A DNA stretch of 55,874 nt from an uncultured Ilumatobacter sp. (lineage in GTDB: Bacteria > Actinomycetota > Acidimicrobiia > Acidimicrobiales > Ilumatobacteraceae), in assembly GCA_938091165.1 (NCBI GenBank), contig CALKNK010000004.1, positions 1-55,874 on the forward strand, read 5' to 3'. A model generated the notes under the pieces. It did no database searches and was not told the DNA's origin. It was given only the letters and a program-made list of their open reading frames with translations. This document shows positions 25,484 to 34,406 of this stretch, one piece after another. Made by a program: the position numbers and the translations under genes. The first letter of the stretch is position 1, and each line of letters begins with the position of its first letter.

Positions 25484-27907
25484 CTAGATGTACTTCTGCC
25501 TGGTCAGCCAGTTGAATGAGAAGAACCCCAAGATCGGCGGCAAGTAGGCTGTCATCACACGGTGGATGATCGCAATTGACACAGCCTGTTCGGCAGGGAT
25601 GCCAGATGCGGTGAGCAACCCGCTCATCGTGGCCTCGGCGACACCAATCCCTCCCGGAACCGGTGCTAATCCTGCAAGAAGCCCGGTTCCAACGCTCACG
25701 AAAATGACGGCCGCAAACGGGAGAGATGCTCCAAAAGCAGCCATCGTCGCAGCGAGCGAAAGGGCGCCGATCAACTTATTCAGAGTCTCCCCAGCAAAGA
25801 TCCGCCCCAGCGTGCTCGGCGACAGAACGATCTCCCTAACCGACATCACCGCCTCACGCAATACCGGTAGAACCTTTTCGCGGAACTTAGGCATCGCCAG
25901 CACAACCACCAGTCCGACAACTACAACAGCGATGGCAATCGCGATCAGCCCGCCGGCGTCGAAGTTAGTCAACGAGTTGGTCTCCACTTCTTGACCGATC
26001 GCCCACGCACACAGCACCAGCAGAACTACTTCGGCGAGGAAACCGATAAAGCCGATCACCGGCCCCTGCGTCGTGGCAACTGTCAACGACACGCCGAAGT
26101 TTTGGAGGAACCTAATATTCATGCCAACCGAGCCGACAACTGACGGTACTACCAGCCCGATAAAGCTCTTTGCCGACTGCAACAACATCGTCGGCGAGAA
26201 TGGCAATGGCTGTGTGACAATTGCTTTGAGGCTTATGTATTCAGTTGAGTAGCTTGCGATCTTGATGAGGAATGCAACCACTAGCCAAGCCAGTGAAGCG
26301 TTTTGCACTTCTTCGACAAGCGTGTCAAAGCCGACATCTGCTACCTGGCTGATTAACGCATTGGCCGCAATGACCGCCCCTAGGGCGACGAAGACCTGAC
26401 TGATCTTGACGCGTTTGACGGCAGCCAGTTCAGGCGCTTCGGCGCCGAGTTGCTCCGAAAGGTCGCGCCGCAGGGTTTCAGCCTCCACGCCCGCCGCCTT
26501 GAGTTGTTTGCGTAGTTCGGGCTCCAGCGCAGCTTCCTGCACGAACGGCAACGTCGACTCCAGGACTTCACGTTCGACGACATCGACGGCCGCTGTAACT
26601 GACCGCGTCGATCCAGCGGCGATCGCCTGTACGGCAAGCATTGAGGTCACGTCGCTGGCGATCTGCTGATCGGTAGGAAACAACGAAGCTTTACTCAATC
26701 CCAGGAGTTCCACAGTCTCTGGCAACACTCTGATGGACTCCTGTTGGAGCCCACCGTGGGTTATCCGGGCCTTGGTATGAAGGTCACGCAGTTCTCGCCA
26801 GGCTGCTCGAAGCATCGCATCGTCAGGATGATCGAACGGTTCGCCTAGTGGGCCAGCCGACACGAGCAGCACGTCGCCTTCGCCGCCTTGACCGACTCCG
26901 ATGATGGCCGGAACGCACACGCCAGCGTCACGCGCAGTCAGCACGGCGAGTGCTTCGTGTTGCGCCTGCTCAGATCGTCCGCTGCGAGGTGACGGACCCG
27001 CGGTTCGGTACCACAACGAACGCCAAACCCGTTCTGCGCTCTGTTGGCTCTCGGCGTCGATGCCATAGATCTTGATGTTCAATGGTGTTCCTTCAGGCGT
27101 CTCCGCCGTTGCCAGCCCAACCGTGCCGGGCTGCTCACTTTCGTAAGCGAGGTCAGCAACTGCAATGCCGACGCCAGCGAGAGTTGCCTTGAGTCGCTCG
27201 ATCGACGGCAGCCCTTCAGGTGACCCGTACACCAGCCGAACGAGCGCCACGCTGAAAAGGCCCAGGGAGAGGGACCCAGACACTGCTGTCGGTGTCGTGA
27301 GTCCAAGCAGGAGAGGGCCAAAGATGCCAGCGGCGGTCATCCAGCGCAACAGTCGTTGTGCGTGAGAATTGACGTACCGCCCCAGAACGAGCGCAACGAT
27401 GACAACAAGCATGGGTCGCAACGTCGGGTAAGGCGGGAGTTCTTTTGCCGTGACCAACTCAGGGATTAAATCCGGCCAAGCTTCCGAGACAACTCTCGTT
27501 CCGATCAAGCCGAGCGCTATCGAGACGAAGACCGACCAGAAAAGGTCCCGAAGAAGCCCTCGTCCGAGCGTGCCGCTAAACAGGCTCATGACAATCAGCG
27601 AAAGCGCCATGATTCCTGATCCGCTGTAGGCGATCCAAGAAATAGCTCGAATCCAGTCCGGGAGATCGGAGAAAAGCTCGAGTACTCGCACATCGAGTGG
27701 CGCGTTGTTCGACGCCGCCCATCCGAACAGCACGAATGCCGCAGCAGACAAAATCAACCGAGCGACATCAGAGGGGCGGCGTCGCCGAGGCACGCCAGGG
27801 TCAGACAGAAATAGCGGCGTCTTTATAAAAGCCTCGGCACTCAGTTGACGAGAGGCGAGGAAATTGCGTTCTGACCCCTTGGACATGTCATCAGTACCGT
27901 CGGTCAT
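25484..27907 (-). CDS. Flippase-like (UPF0104/LPG-synthase TM) protein with pseudokinase middle domain
   Basis: An 807-residue protein beginning at the ATG at 27907, preceded by GGAGAAG. Layout: about 210 residues with several hydrophobic helices, a soluble protein-kinase-like region (about 240-450), and a C-terminal flippase-like domain of the LPG-synthase family (about 500-800; IGLVVPSVVGSVGMNIRFLQ and LAPVPGGIGVAEA near the end). In the kinase-like part THGGLQQESIRVL stands where HGD/HRD would be and no DFG is visible, so it is probably catalytically dead. Mycobacterial relatives have the same order. The flippase domain suggests export of an aminoacylated or isoprenoid lipid. Confidence 0.8.
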   Translation of the reverse strand: MTDGTDDMSKGSERNFLASRQLSAEAFIKTPLFLSDPGVPRRRRPSDVARLILSAAAFVLFGWAASNNAPLDVRVLELFSDLPDWIRAISWIAYSGSGIMALSLIVMSLFSGTLGRGLLRDLFWSVFVSIALGLIGTRVVSEAWPDLIPELVTAKELPPYPTLRPMLVVIVALVLGRYVNSHAQRLLRWMTAAGIFGPLLLGLTTPTAVSGSLSLGLFSVALVRLVYGSPEGLPSIERLKATLAGVGIAVADLAYESEQPGTVGLATAETPEGTPLNIKIYGIDAESQQSAERVWRSLWYRTAGPSPRSGRSEQAQHEALAVLTARDAGVCVPAIIGVGQGGEGDVLLVSAGPLGEPFDHPDDAMLRAAWRELRDLHTKARITHGGLQQESIRVLPETVELLGLSKASLFPTDQQIASDVTSMLAVQAIAAGSTRSVTAAVDVVEREVLESTLPFVQEAALEPELRKQLKAAGVEAETLRRDLSEQLGAEAPELAAVKRVKISQVFVALGAVIAANALISQVADVGFDTLVEEVQNASLAWLVVAFLIKIASYSTEYISLKAIVTQPLPFSPTMLLQSAKSFIGLVVPSVVGSVGMNIRFLQNFGVSLTVATTQGPVIGFIGFLAEVVLLVLCAWAIGQEVETNSLTNFDAGGLIAIAIAVVVVGLVVVLAMPKFREKVLPVLREAVMSVREIVLSPSTLGRIFAGETLNKLIGALSLAATMAAFGASLPFAAVIFVSVGTGLLAGLAPVPGGIGVAEATMSGLLTASGIPAEQAVSIAIIHRVMTAYLPPILGFFSFNWLTRQKYI

Positions 27908-27979
27908 CTTCTCCACCGCAATCTCCCTTCTTGTCCGACACAGCCTGACACATCTGATCTTCTCAATCGGCTCATTTGG

Positions 27980-29119
27980 CTACTTCGTCACAGCGGACTC
28001 TGGCAATGAGCCACGTTTAAAAACAATCTCAGGCACACCACGGTGATACCGGTCAAACATCGTCACGATCAATGTCAAAAGCAACACGAAGAACACCGTC
28101 GCTGCTTCGTTCAGTCGTTCGTCCCCGCTACGGGCCAGAGCGATAAACACCAGAGCGGCAGCCAGGTTGACAACCACCATCACTGCAAACTCGCCCGCTG
28201 TCGTCGCCCAGCTTCGACCACGCTGCGTAAACCGAAAACCCACGAACGAGTTGATAACGACGACGAACGACACCGCCGCAACCGTTCCCAGGATGTTGTT
28301 GTCGTTTTCCGGCAATAGCTGCGCAAAGATGATTGTCACCATTGACACCAAGGCGATCTTCTCGAACGTGTACCAACTGAGGATTGAAGGCGGCCGGTTG
28401 CGCTCCTCCGCCATTTCTCTTTGACGAATGGTCTTGTCAACATCCATGGTGAAGGGCCAATCCGGTGCTGGAGCATCTTGCCAAATCTTCCTGACGGCGA
28501 AACTGATACCGATACAGATACCAATGAGCAATCCAGCAAACCAAAGGTTTTCGCCGATCGCTGTTCCCCACGATGTCGAGATGGACACGCCAAATATGTC
28601 TTCTTTCATGAAGTCGGTGAAGTCGAGTTGCGCAATGTGAATCCACCATTCCTGTGGAAGTTTGATAAAGATCCAAATAAACGCCGCCATGACGATGACC
28701 TGACGCCGATTGAGTCGTGCCGGGTTCCACCAGAGCCGGACGGCCTCGTATGCGATGAAGAAGTACTCGAAGGTGTTCGGAAAAATGATGAGAAGCGTCC
28801 GAACGTCGAGTAATTCGAAGAGCAGCACGCCAACCAACCGGTAGTACCAAAGGAACCGGGCAACACCGAACGCGAAAGGATCAGTCCAGTTACGCATGGT
28901 CGACAGGTACGCAATTGTTAAGTAATAGATATCTAGGGCCTTGTCGTAACCTTGATAACCGGTGAGGTCAAGGTCCGTGTTGTTCTGAAAGATCGTTTGG
29001 TCTGCGGCATCAATGACCAGCGCAGCGAGTATTGCCGGGAGCGGAAAACGCGGAATCAGCAGCGGAACAAAGAGTCGCAGACCGACAACAACAACGAAAA
29101 TCAACAGATCAGTGGACAC
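27980..29119 (-). CDS. Polytopic membrane protein of unknown function
   Basis: A 379-residue protein from a GTG at 29119 with about eight hydrophobic helices, including a short first helix (LLIFVVVVGLRLFVPLLIPR), WYYRLVGVLLFELLDVRTLL, a WW-rich amphipathic loop (KLPQEWWIHIAQLDFTDFMK), and a last pair near residues 270-350. The DIYYLTIAYLSTMRNW and FPNTFEYFFIAYEAVRL motifs are likely conserved but I do not recognise the family. It sits upstream of the flippase-pseudokinase gene with a 72-base gap on the same strand and may share its transcript. Confidence 0.7.
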   Translation of the reverse strand: MSTDLLIFVVVVGLRLFVPLLIPRFPLPAILAALVIDAADQTIFQNNTDLDLTGYQGYDKALDIYYLTIAYLSTMRNWTDPFAFGVARFLWYYRLVGVLLFELLDVRTLLIIFPNTFEYFFIAYEAVRLWWNPARLNRRQVIVMAAFIWIFIKLPQEWWIHIAQLDFTDFMKEDIFGVSISTSWGTAIGENLWFAGLLIGICIGISFAVRKIWQDAPAPDWPFTMDVDKTIRQREMAEERNRPPSILSWYTFEKIALVSMVTIIFAQLLPENDNNILGTVAAVSFVVVINSFVGFRFTQRGRSWATTAGEFAVMVVVNLAAALVFIALARSGDERLNEAATVFFVLLLTLIVTMFDRYHRGVPEIVFKRGSLPESAVTK

Positions 29120-29227
29120 GAAACTTCAGTTCTGGCACGCGAGATATCATGTCATGTCAACCCGGCACGGCCTCGTATGCCGGACAGAGCACCGGCACCG
29201 GCTGTCGAACCGATAACGTCGGCGACC

Positions 29228-29530
29228 ATGTTGATTCTCGCCATCATCGTCGCCGGCATGGCCGTTGGGTGGATCGCCCAATTTTTGCTAGGTCGCAACT
29301 CTCGTGAAATCGATTGGAGGATTGCGTTCCTCGCTGGCATCGGCGGTTCGTTCGTCGGAGGTCTTTTGGCGAGCCTTATCGCCGGCGATGGCCTTGCGCT
29401 GAGGCCCAGCGGCATGATCGGGTCGATCGTTGGTGCCGTCGTCATTACGTTGACTTGGCAGCAGGTCAACAAAAAGCGTTTGGAGGCCGCTCTTGCGGCG
29501 GCCAACAAAAAGCCTTGGGACAAGGCTTAG
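29228..29530 (+). CDS. GlsB/YeaQ/YmgE family membrane protein
   Basis: A 100-residue protein from the ATG at 29228 with three hydrophobic helices and a charged tail (NKKRLEAALAAANKKPWDKA). The pattern of Gly-rich helices (AGMAVGWIAQFLLGR, AGIGGSFVGGLLASLIAG, GSIVGAVVITLTWQ) is that of transglycosylase-associated proteins. Family members respond to stress in several phyla, but the molecular role is undefined. The frame extends further upstream over a minus-strand gene; those codons are not coding. Confidence 0.75.
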   Translation: MLILAIIVAGMAVGWIAQFLLGRNSREIDWRIAFLAGIGGSFVGGLLASLIAGDGLALRPSGMIGSIVGAVVITLTWQQVNKKRLEAALAAANKKPWDKA

Positions 29531-29613
29531 CAGCGAACTAGTCAGGCGCCCAACGACACACCGGCTCAGGACACCCCATTGAGCAACGCGATCAGCTGAG
29601 AAACGCGATCGGC

Positions 29614-30040
29614 GTGGACAACGAACTTGTTGTTTCACCTTCGTTTCACCGGGCACAGCAGAGAAAGGTCTTGGTTCTCTGCGGACTCTCGAGGCCAAGG
29701 GTTTCATCAAGATTGACGGTTGTGCGCTGCTGAGCAAGGACATCCAATGTTGTCTCACCGCTAAACGAGCAGGTCAAGATTGGCCGCGACACAAAGCGAC
29801 GTTCGTTGGAGTGGTTGGCCTATTCGTCAGTGGCGTTGTTGGCCTACTGGTCCTTGGTTCACTCGTCATCGCAGGCGCAGCCGCTCATATTTAGAAGTAT
29901 GCGAATCGTCTGGCAGAGTTAATCGCCTCAGTCGGCGATGACGCGGAATCCGGCTTCGGGCTCGTCGCATCGATCGTTTCCTCGCTCAGCGACCCGGCGA
30001 CCGTCACCGATCGACTAAGAATGCGCCGGGAGGGCCTGTC
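29614..30040 (+). pseudogene. DUF1269 membrane protein remnant
   Basis: A GTG at 29614 gives VDNELVV, after which the frame must shift at the T run 29633-29635 to continue FTFVSPGTAEKGLGSLRTLE, AKGFIKIDGCALLSKD and a hydrophobic segment (VGVVGLFVSGVVGLLVLGSL). This matches the DUF1269 pattern (LESLRxLEKEGLIxIxDAAVVxKD followed by glycine-rich helices). A TAG at 29892 interrupts, and the frame then resumes with a tail like the family end (DPATVTDRLR). Two disabling lesions are present, of which the first lies in a short homopolymer. Confidence 0.5.
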
Positions 30041-30133
30041 AGTGCACAGATTCCCGCAGCGCTCCGGGTCTACGTCGAGCGCTCGCTTCACCTCTGAGGT
30101 ATCCACTACGCAACGCCCCTGGGCCAGCGGAAG

Positions 30134-30177
30134 CCGGTTCGAGGACCGCTTGCGAAGCAAGCATGTCCTCGAACCGG
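30134..30177. terminator. Strong hairpin downstream of the PLDc_N/SHOCT gene
   Basis: CCGGTTCGAGGAC at 30134-30146 pairs exactly with GTCCTCGAACCGG at 30165-30177. Inside it GCTTGC/GCAAGC adds six pairs around a GAA loop, for about 19 stem pairs. It lies 14 bases past the stop of the minus-strand gene. There is no T run on either side, so it may be a processing or stability element instead of an intrinsic terminator. Confidence 0.55.
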
Positions 30178-30190
30178 ACCGACGTAGGGA

Positions 30191-30586
30191 TCAAGCGAGG
30201 AGCTTGGCCTTTTGAGCTGCGAATTCTTCGGCGGTGATCTCTCCGCTGTCGCGCAGGCCGGCGAGCTTGGTGATCTCGTCAGCAGATCCAACTCCAGCGC
30301 CGGCAGTCTGGCGAACATATGAATCAAACTGGGCTTGCGCAGCCTGCTGCTCAGCGATGCTGCGACTGGCCATATCATTACCATTGGCAAGCAAGTAGAT
30401 GAGAACGCCGAACCACGGCACGATAATTACGAAGATCAGCCAGAGGGCCTTCGAGATTCCTCTCATCTCGTGGTTCCGGAAGATGTCCATTATCACTCTG
30501 AAGACCAGCATGATCCAGGCGATCCACAAGAAGAAGATCAGCATCGACCAGAAGAGGCCCAGAATCGGATAATCGTAAGCAAGCAT
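30191..30586 (-). CDS. PLDc_N and SHOCT domain membrane protein
   Basis: A 131-residue protein: two helices with the PLDc_N pattern (WIMLVFRVIMDIFRNHEMRG, ISKALWLIFVIIVPWFGVLI) and a C-terminal SHOCT motif (ITKLAGLRDSGEITAEEFAAQKAKLL). SHOCT is a short oligomerisation helix pair; PLDc_N anchors many small envelope proteins. It is divergent from the receptor/channel operon beginning at 30796, with about 210 bases between. Function unknown; a stress-linked membrane adaptor is a guess. Confidence 0.85.
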   Translation of the reverse strand: MLAYDYPILGLFWSMLIFFLWIAWIMLVFRVIMDIFRNHEMRGISKALWLIFVIIVPWFGVLIYLLANGNDMASRSIAEQQAAQAQFDSYVRQTAGAGVGSADEITKLAGLRDSGEITAEEFAAQKAKLLA

Positions 30587-30795
30587 ATTGCGTTGTCCTT
30601 TTCGCTTTCACGGTTCGACACTTGTCGAACTCTTTGCGCGGCAATACTAGAGCGAGCGCCTTGGCAAAAGGTTGCATATCGTCAGAGATTGATCCGCTCC
30701 CAGCCACCGCAAGGGATCGCCACTGCGGTCTTGACACTGCTGTGCGGTATCTTTTTTACGTGCGCGGGACTCTGGCGAAAATCGCATATTGGCCC

Positions 30796-32916
30796 ATGCG
30801 CACCTTTCGAGATATTTCCGTTGCGACCCGTTTGTCGTTGGTCATTGTCTTGGTTGCGTTGGTATCGCTCGCCATCACTTCCATCGTCGGGCTTCAACGA
30901 GGAAGCCAGATTGCGGACGAGGTATTGCAGGCACGCGTGACCTCTCTGGGCGCAGCTCGTGCCGACGAAGTTGAGCGGTACGTCGGAAGTCTGCAGCGCG
31001 CTGCTGTAGGCCAGGCGATCAGCCCAAGCACAGCACGAGCGATTAGCGAGTTCGCTGATGCCTACAAAGAGCTGAACTCAAATACGCCAACTACAAATGA
31101 TCAAACTGCTGTGAGCGCGTTCTACGCCGACGTCGTAGCTCCGGGTCTGGCCGAGGTGCGCGGTCGTCCAGTTGTTGCTACCGGCCTTGCGCCGAGCGCC
31201 AATGCGGCCGTCACGCTGCAAGCGGCCTTCGTAGTACCGTCGGGCGAAGGCAACCTGCTTGCCGGAACAGGTGATAGCAGCGGTTGGTTTGGGCTCCACC
31301 GCGAGTTTCATGAGTCATTTGAGGAATTCACGATTCAAATGGGCGTGGACGACTTCTATCTCATTGAGCCTGACGCCAACACCATCGTTTATTCCACTGC
31401 GAAAGGCATCGATTTTGGGACCAGCCTGCTCACTGGCCCCCAGAGTGGGTCCGCCTTGGCAGTGCTGATCCAGTCGCTTAACAGTTCCCCTGAGCCTGGC
31501 GTTGCTGCGGTACGCGATTTCACGAGCTATGCCGCAGCCGGTGACGAACCGAGCATGTTTGTCGCAGCTCCGGTTTACGCCAACGGACCACTTGCGGGAT
31601 TTGTTGCCGTACGCATCGGGCCTCAGCGGATCAGCTCAATTACCACCAACGACGGAACTTGGTCGGCCGAGGGCAACAGCGGCGAGACGTACGTGGTGGG
31701 AGCGGACAACCTCATGCGTAGCGACTCGCGACTCTTTATTGAGGACGAAACGGCGTATTTGACGGCGGCGAGCGATCTCGGAGATGTGACCGAGGCCCAG
31801 TTGCGAGCGATGCGCACCTTCGAAACGACCGTGCTCTTTCAACCGATCAACGACAACGACGTTGACGCTGCTTTCGAACTCGGGCCAGGCTTAGCCCAGA
31901 CAACCAACTATCTTGGAGTCGAAGTCCTTCAAGCTCGGCGCGCCATGGCGATTGACGGCCTCAGCTGGGCGATGATCACCGACATTGATTTGCTTGAGAT
32001 CGAAGGCCCGGTTGCAGATTTTGCCCGCAATCTGTTGATCACAATTGCGCTATTCCTCGTCACCATCACCTTCATCGCCGTTCGTTGGTCGGATCACCTT
32101 CTGCGAACCTTGCGAATCGTCTCGACTCGCTTGCGAGCGATTCGCAGCGGAGCCGACATTGAACTCGGAGTCAGTTCTGCGTCACTTCCAGATGGAGCAC
32201 CGACCGAGTTCGTCGAACTCGCCACGGACATCGACACCATGCTTGCAACTCTCGCAAGTCGTAATGCTGACGCCGCCGACCGCTCGAAGGAACGGCGGCG
32301 ACTTCTCCGTCGAATTCTTCCGACCCAAGCTGCGCAACGTGCGGAGGCTGGCGACCGAAATGTTGTCGACCAAGTCGCTCATGCCTCGGTCGCTGTCATT
32401 GTCATCAGCGGACTCGGACCGCTGCTTCAATCGGGTGACAGCGAAAACGCTCGGGGTTTGCTCGATCAATTCGTCGAGGAGGCCGACGCTTTGGCGCGCC
32501 AACGTGGTCTCGAGCGAATCCGGCTCACTGGCGATGCGTACTATGCAGCCTGCGGCACAGTTCGACCCCACATCGACCACGCTGCTCGAACGACATCGTT
32601 CGTTCTCGACGTTCAGGACCTTGTCAATGATCTCAGCGATGCGCGCAGTGCAATTTCGATCACCGCCGGTATCGACTCGGGGCCCGTGACCGTTGGACTC
32701 ACCGGAGGAGCGGACCTTGCCTTCGATGCCTGGGGCCCAACCGTTCGACGTGCTGCGGATTTAGCTCGGACGAACACTCCGAACACGATCCTTGCAACGC
32801 CTGCGGTGCAGTCGCAGTTGCCGTCGAGTTTCGCGACCGAGCCGCGATCAGAGGCCAACCTGTCCGACATCGTGGCCATCACGGGCCGAGCGATTGACGG
32901 AGCACCTCCCCGATGA
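30796..32916 (+). CDS. Transmembrane receptor with degenerate class III cyclase-like domain
   Basis: A 706-residue protein from the ATG at 30796. TM1 is at about residues 11-33. A large extracytoplasmic sensor follows (about 35-410; dCache-like, with FYLIEPDANTIVYSTAKGID and MFVAAPVYANGPLAGFVAVR), then TM2 (about 411-432), a helical linker, and a C-terminal cyclase-like domain (about 525-690). In that domain the first metal Asp position reads VIVISGLG, the TGDAYY motif keeps the second Asp, and the WGxTVNxAxR motif reads WGPTVRRAADLA, so the Asn and Arg are lost. It overlaps the channel gene by four bases (ATGA). Cyclase activity looks unlikely; signal transfer is the better guess. Confidence 0.75.
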   Translation: MRTFRDISVATRLSLVIVLVALVSLAITSIVGLQRGSQIADEVLQARVTSLGAARADEVERYVGSLQRAAVGQAISPSTARAISEFADAYKELNSNTPTTNDQTAVSAFYADVVAPGLAEVRGRPVVATGLAPSANAAVTLQAAFVVPSGEGNLLAGTGDSSGWFGLHREFHESFEEFTIQMGVDDFYLIEPDANTIVYSTAKGIDFGTSLLTGPQSGSALAVLIQSLNSSPEPGVAAVRDFTSYAAAGDEPSMFVAAPVYANGPLAGFVAVRIGPQRISSITTNDGTWSAEGNSGETYVVGADNLMRSDSRLFIEDETAYLTAASDLGDVTEAQLRAMRTFETTVLFQPINDNDVDAAFELGPGLAQTTNYLGVEVLQARRAMAIDGLSWAMITDIDLLEIEGPVADFARNLLITIALFLVTITFIAVRWSDHLLRTLRIVSTRLRAIRSGADIELGVSSASLPDGAPTEFVELATDIDTMLATLASRNADAADRSKERRRLLRRILPTQAAQRAEAGDRNVVDQVAHASVAVIVISGLGPLLQSGDSENARGLLDQFVEEADALARQRGLERIRLTGDAYYAACGTVRPHIDHAARTTSFVLDVQDLVNDLSDARSAISITAGIDSGPVTVGLTGGADLAFDAWGPTVRRAADLARTNTPNTILATPAVQSQLPSSFATEPRSEANLSDIVAITGRAIDGAPPR

Positions 32917-34406
32917 GCGAACTGTTTCCTGACTCAAGTGCAGCGTGGGCGGCCCTAATCATCGTTGTTCTGCCGTTGATGATCATCGGCAGCGGCGAAA
33001 TGGAGGAGCGCCTACGCCAACGCGATTCCCCCTATCAACCCACTATTGCGACGCTTCGCATTTGGGTCGTTCCGCTGCTGACGATTTGGGTACTGGCTCG
33101 GGCACTGCTCGATACGGCCGACGACAGTCTCTTCATCCGACTTTTAGGAACCGCTGTAGTCCTCGCATCTGCGGTTGCGGCGCTGTCCGCGTTCCGCGTC
33201 GTCGTGGCCGAGTTGGCCGACCGGCCCCGGCGCACGGGACGCCGTCCAATCCCGCGACTTCTGCTGGCCCTGCCGCGGCTTCTGTTGGTTCTTGCGACCG
33301 CATGGCTGCTCATTGCCGGCGTCTGGGGAATCGACCTGTCTGCGTTACTCACGGCGCTCGGGGTCACCTCACTGGTCGTCTCTTTGGCTCTGCAAGACAC
33401 GTTAAGCGGCATCGCCTCGGGCTTTACCCTCCTCGCAGACCAGCCGTTCAGCACTGGCGACTGGATCGAGTCAGACGACGTTGAAGGCCGCGTCATCGAT
33501 GTGAACTGGCGTGCCACTCGCATTCAGGACCGCAATGGCGACCTGGTTGTGATTCCGAACGGTCAGCTCGCGAAAGCAACCATCGTCAACTTCGATCAGC
33601 CAAGCCGGTTGCACAGGGTAAAGGTCAGCGTCCAAATAGATCGCAGTGCACCGCCGACGACAGCAATTGCGATGCTGGTCGATGCAGCTCGGTCCACCCC
33701 AGGCATCGTTGAGGACCCGCCACCTTTTGCTCAAGTCACGCAAATTGCTGACCCAGTCGTCGACTATGAGACATCGATGTGGATAGAGGACTACAGCCTT
33801 GCACCTCAGGTCGAGGCTGATTTCGGAGCACTCGTCTGGTACCTCTCATATCGACATGATGTTCCGTTGCCGAACCCCGCTCAAGACGTCTACTTCTTTG
33901 ATGGAGCGAAGGCGGCAATCGAATCTCGAGTTACCGCTGCAGAGGTGAGACAACGCATCGCTGACATCCCGCTGGTCGCTGCCCTCGACAACGATGCTCT
34001 CGACAAATTGGCAGCAGTTGCTTCGATTAATCAATACAGAAGCGGCGAAACAATTATTGAGGAAGGTACCCAACGAGACTTGCTGCTCATGCATTCTGGT
34101 CGCGCTCGGCTCATTCTTCGCCGAGCCGATCTCGAGGACCTCAACGTGGTCGACATCGAAGCAGGCGAGGCATTCGGGGTGTTAAGCGAGTCTCCAGTTT
34201 CGGATAGAGCGCTGGTAGTTGCGACAACCGACTGTGAGGTTTTGAGGATCCCTCCAGAGGGGGCGGGCCGCGCCATTGCGATTGCACCAGATCTTGCCAA
34301 TGTGCTGGACCAGCTTGCAGCAACCCGCCGTCGGCGGATCGAACGTGTACTTCGACGGTCCAGCCGAGGTGCCGACCCGACCAGCGCCGAAAGTCGTAAG
34401 TCGTGA
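32913..34406 (+). CDS. MscS-type channel fused to cyclic-nucleotide-binding-like domain
   Basis: A 497-residue protein. Four hydrophobic helices lead into the MscS pore helix and beta domain: LTALGVTSLVVSLALQDTLS, GIASGFTLLADQPFSTGDWI, then the conserved RIQDRNGDLVVIPNGQL. An alpha/beta C-terminal vestibule follows. Residues about 345-470 form a cNMP-binding-like fold (IPLVAALDNDALDKLAAVAS; YRSGETIIEEGTQRDLLLMH; a cassette FGVLSESPVSDRALVVA). The usual GE of the phosphate-binding cassette reads GV, though the Arg remains. Such channels (bCNG-like MscS) gate by tension and/or ligand. Start and end overlap its neighbours by four bases each. Confidence 0.88.
   Translation: MSELFPDSSAAWAALIIVVLPLMIIGSGEMEERLRQRDSPYQPTIATLRIWVVPLLTIWVLARALLDTADDSLFIRLLGTAVVLASAVAALSAFRVVVAELADRPRRTGRRPIPRLLLALPRLLLVLATAWLLIAGVWGIDLSALLTALGVTSLVVSLALQDTLSGIASGFTLLADQPFSTGDWIESDDVEGRVIDVNWRATRIQDRNGDLVVIPNGQLAKATIVNFDQPSRLHRVKVSVQIDRSAPPTTAIAMLVDAARSTPGIVEDPPPFAQVTQIADPVVDYETSMWIEDYSLAPQVEADFGALVWYLSYRHDVPLPNPAQDVYFFDGAKAAIESRVTAAEVRQRIADIPLVAALDNDALDKLAAVASINQYRSGETIIEEGTQRDLLLMHSGRARLILRRADLEDLNVVDIEAGEAFGVLSESPVSDRALVVATTDCEVLRIPPEGAGRAIAIAPDLANVLDQLAATRRRRIERVLRRSSRGADPTSAESRKS

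Noticed and set aside
28952..29227. N-terminal extension of the GlsB-like protein
   Set aside because: It overlaps the start of the minus-strand membrane gene, and the codons look non-coding.
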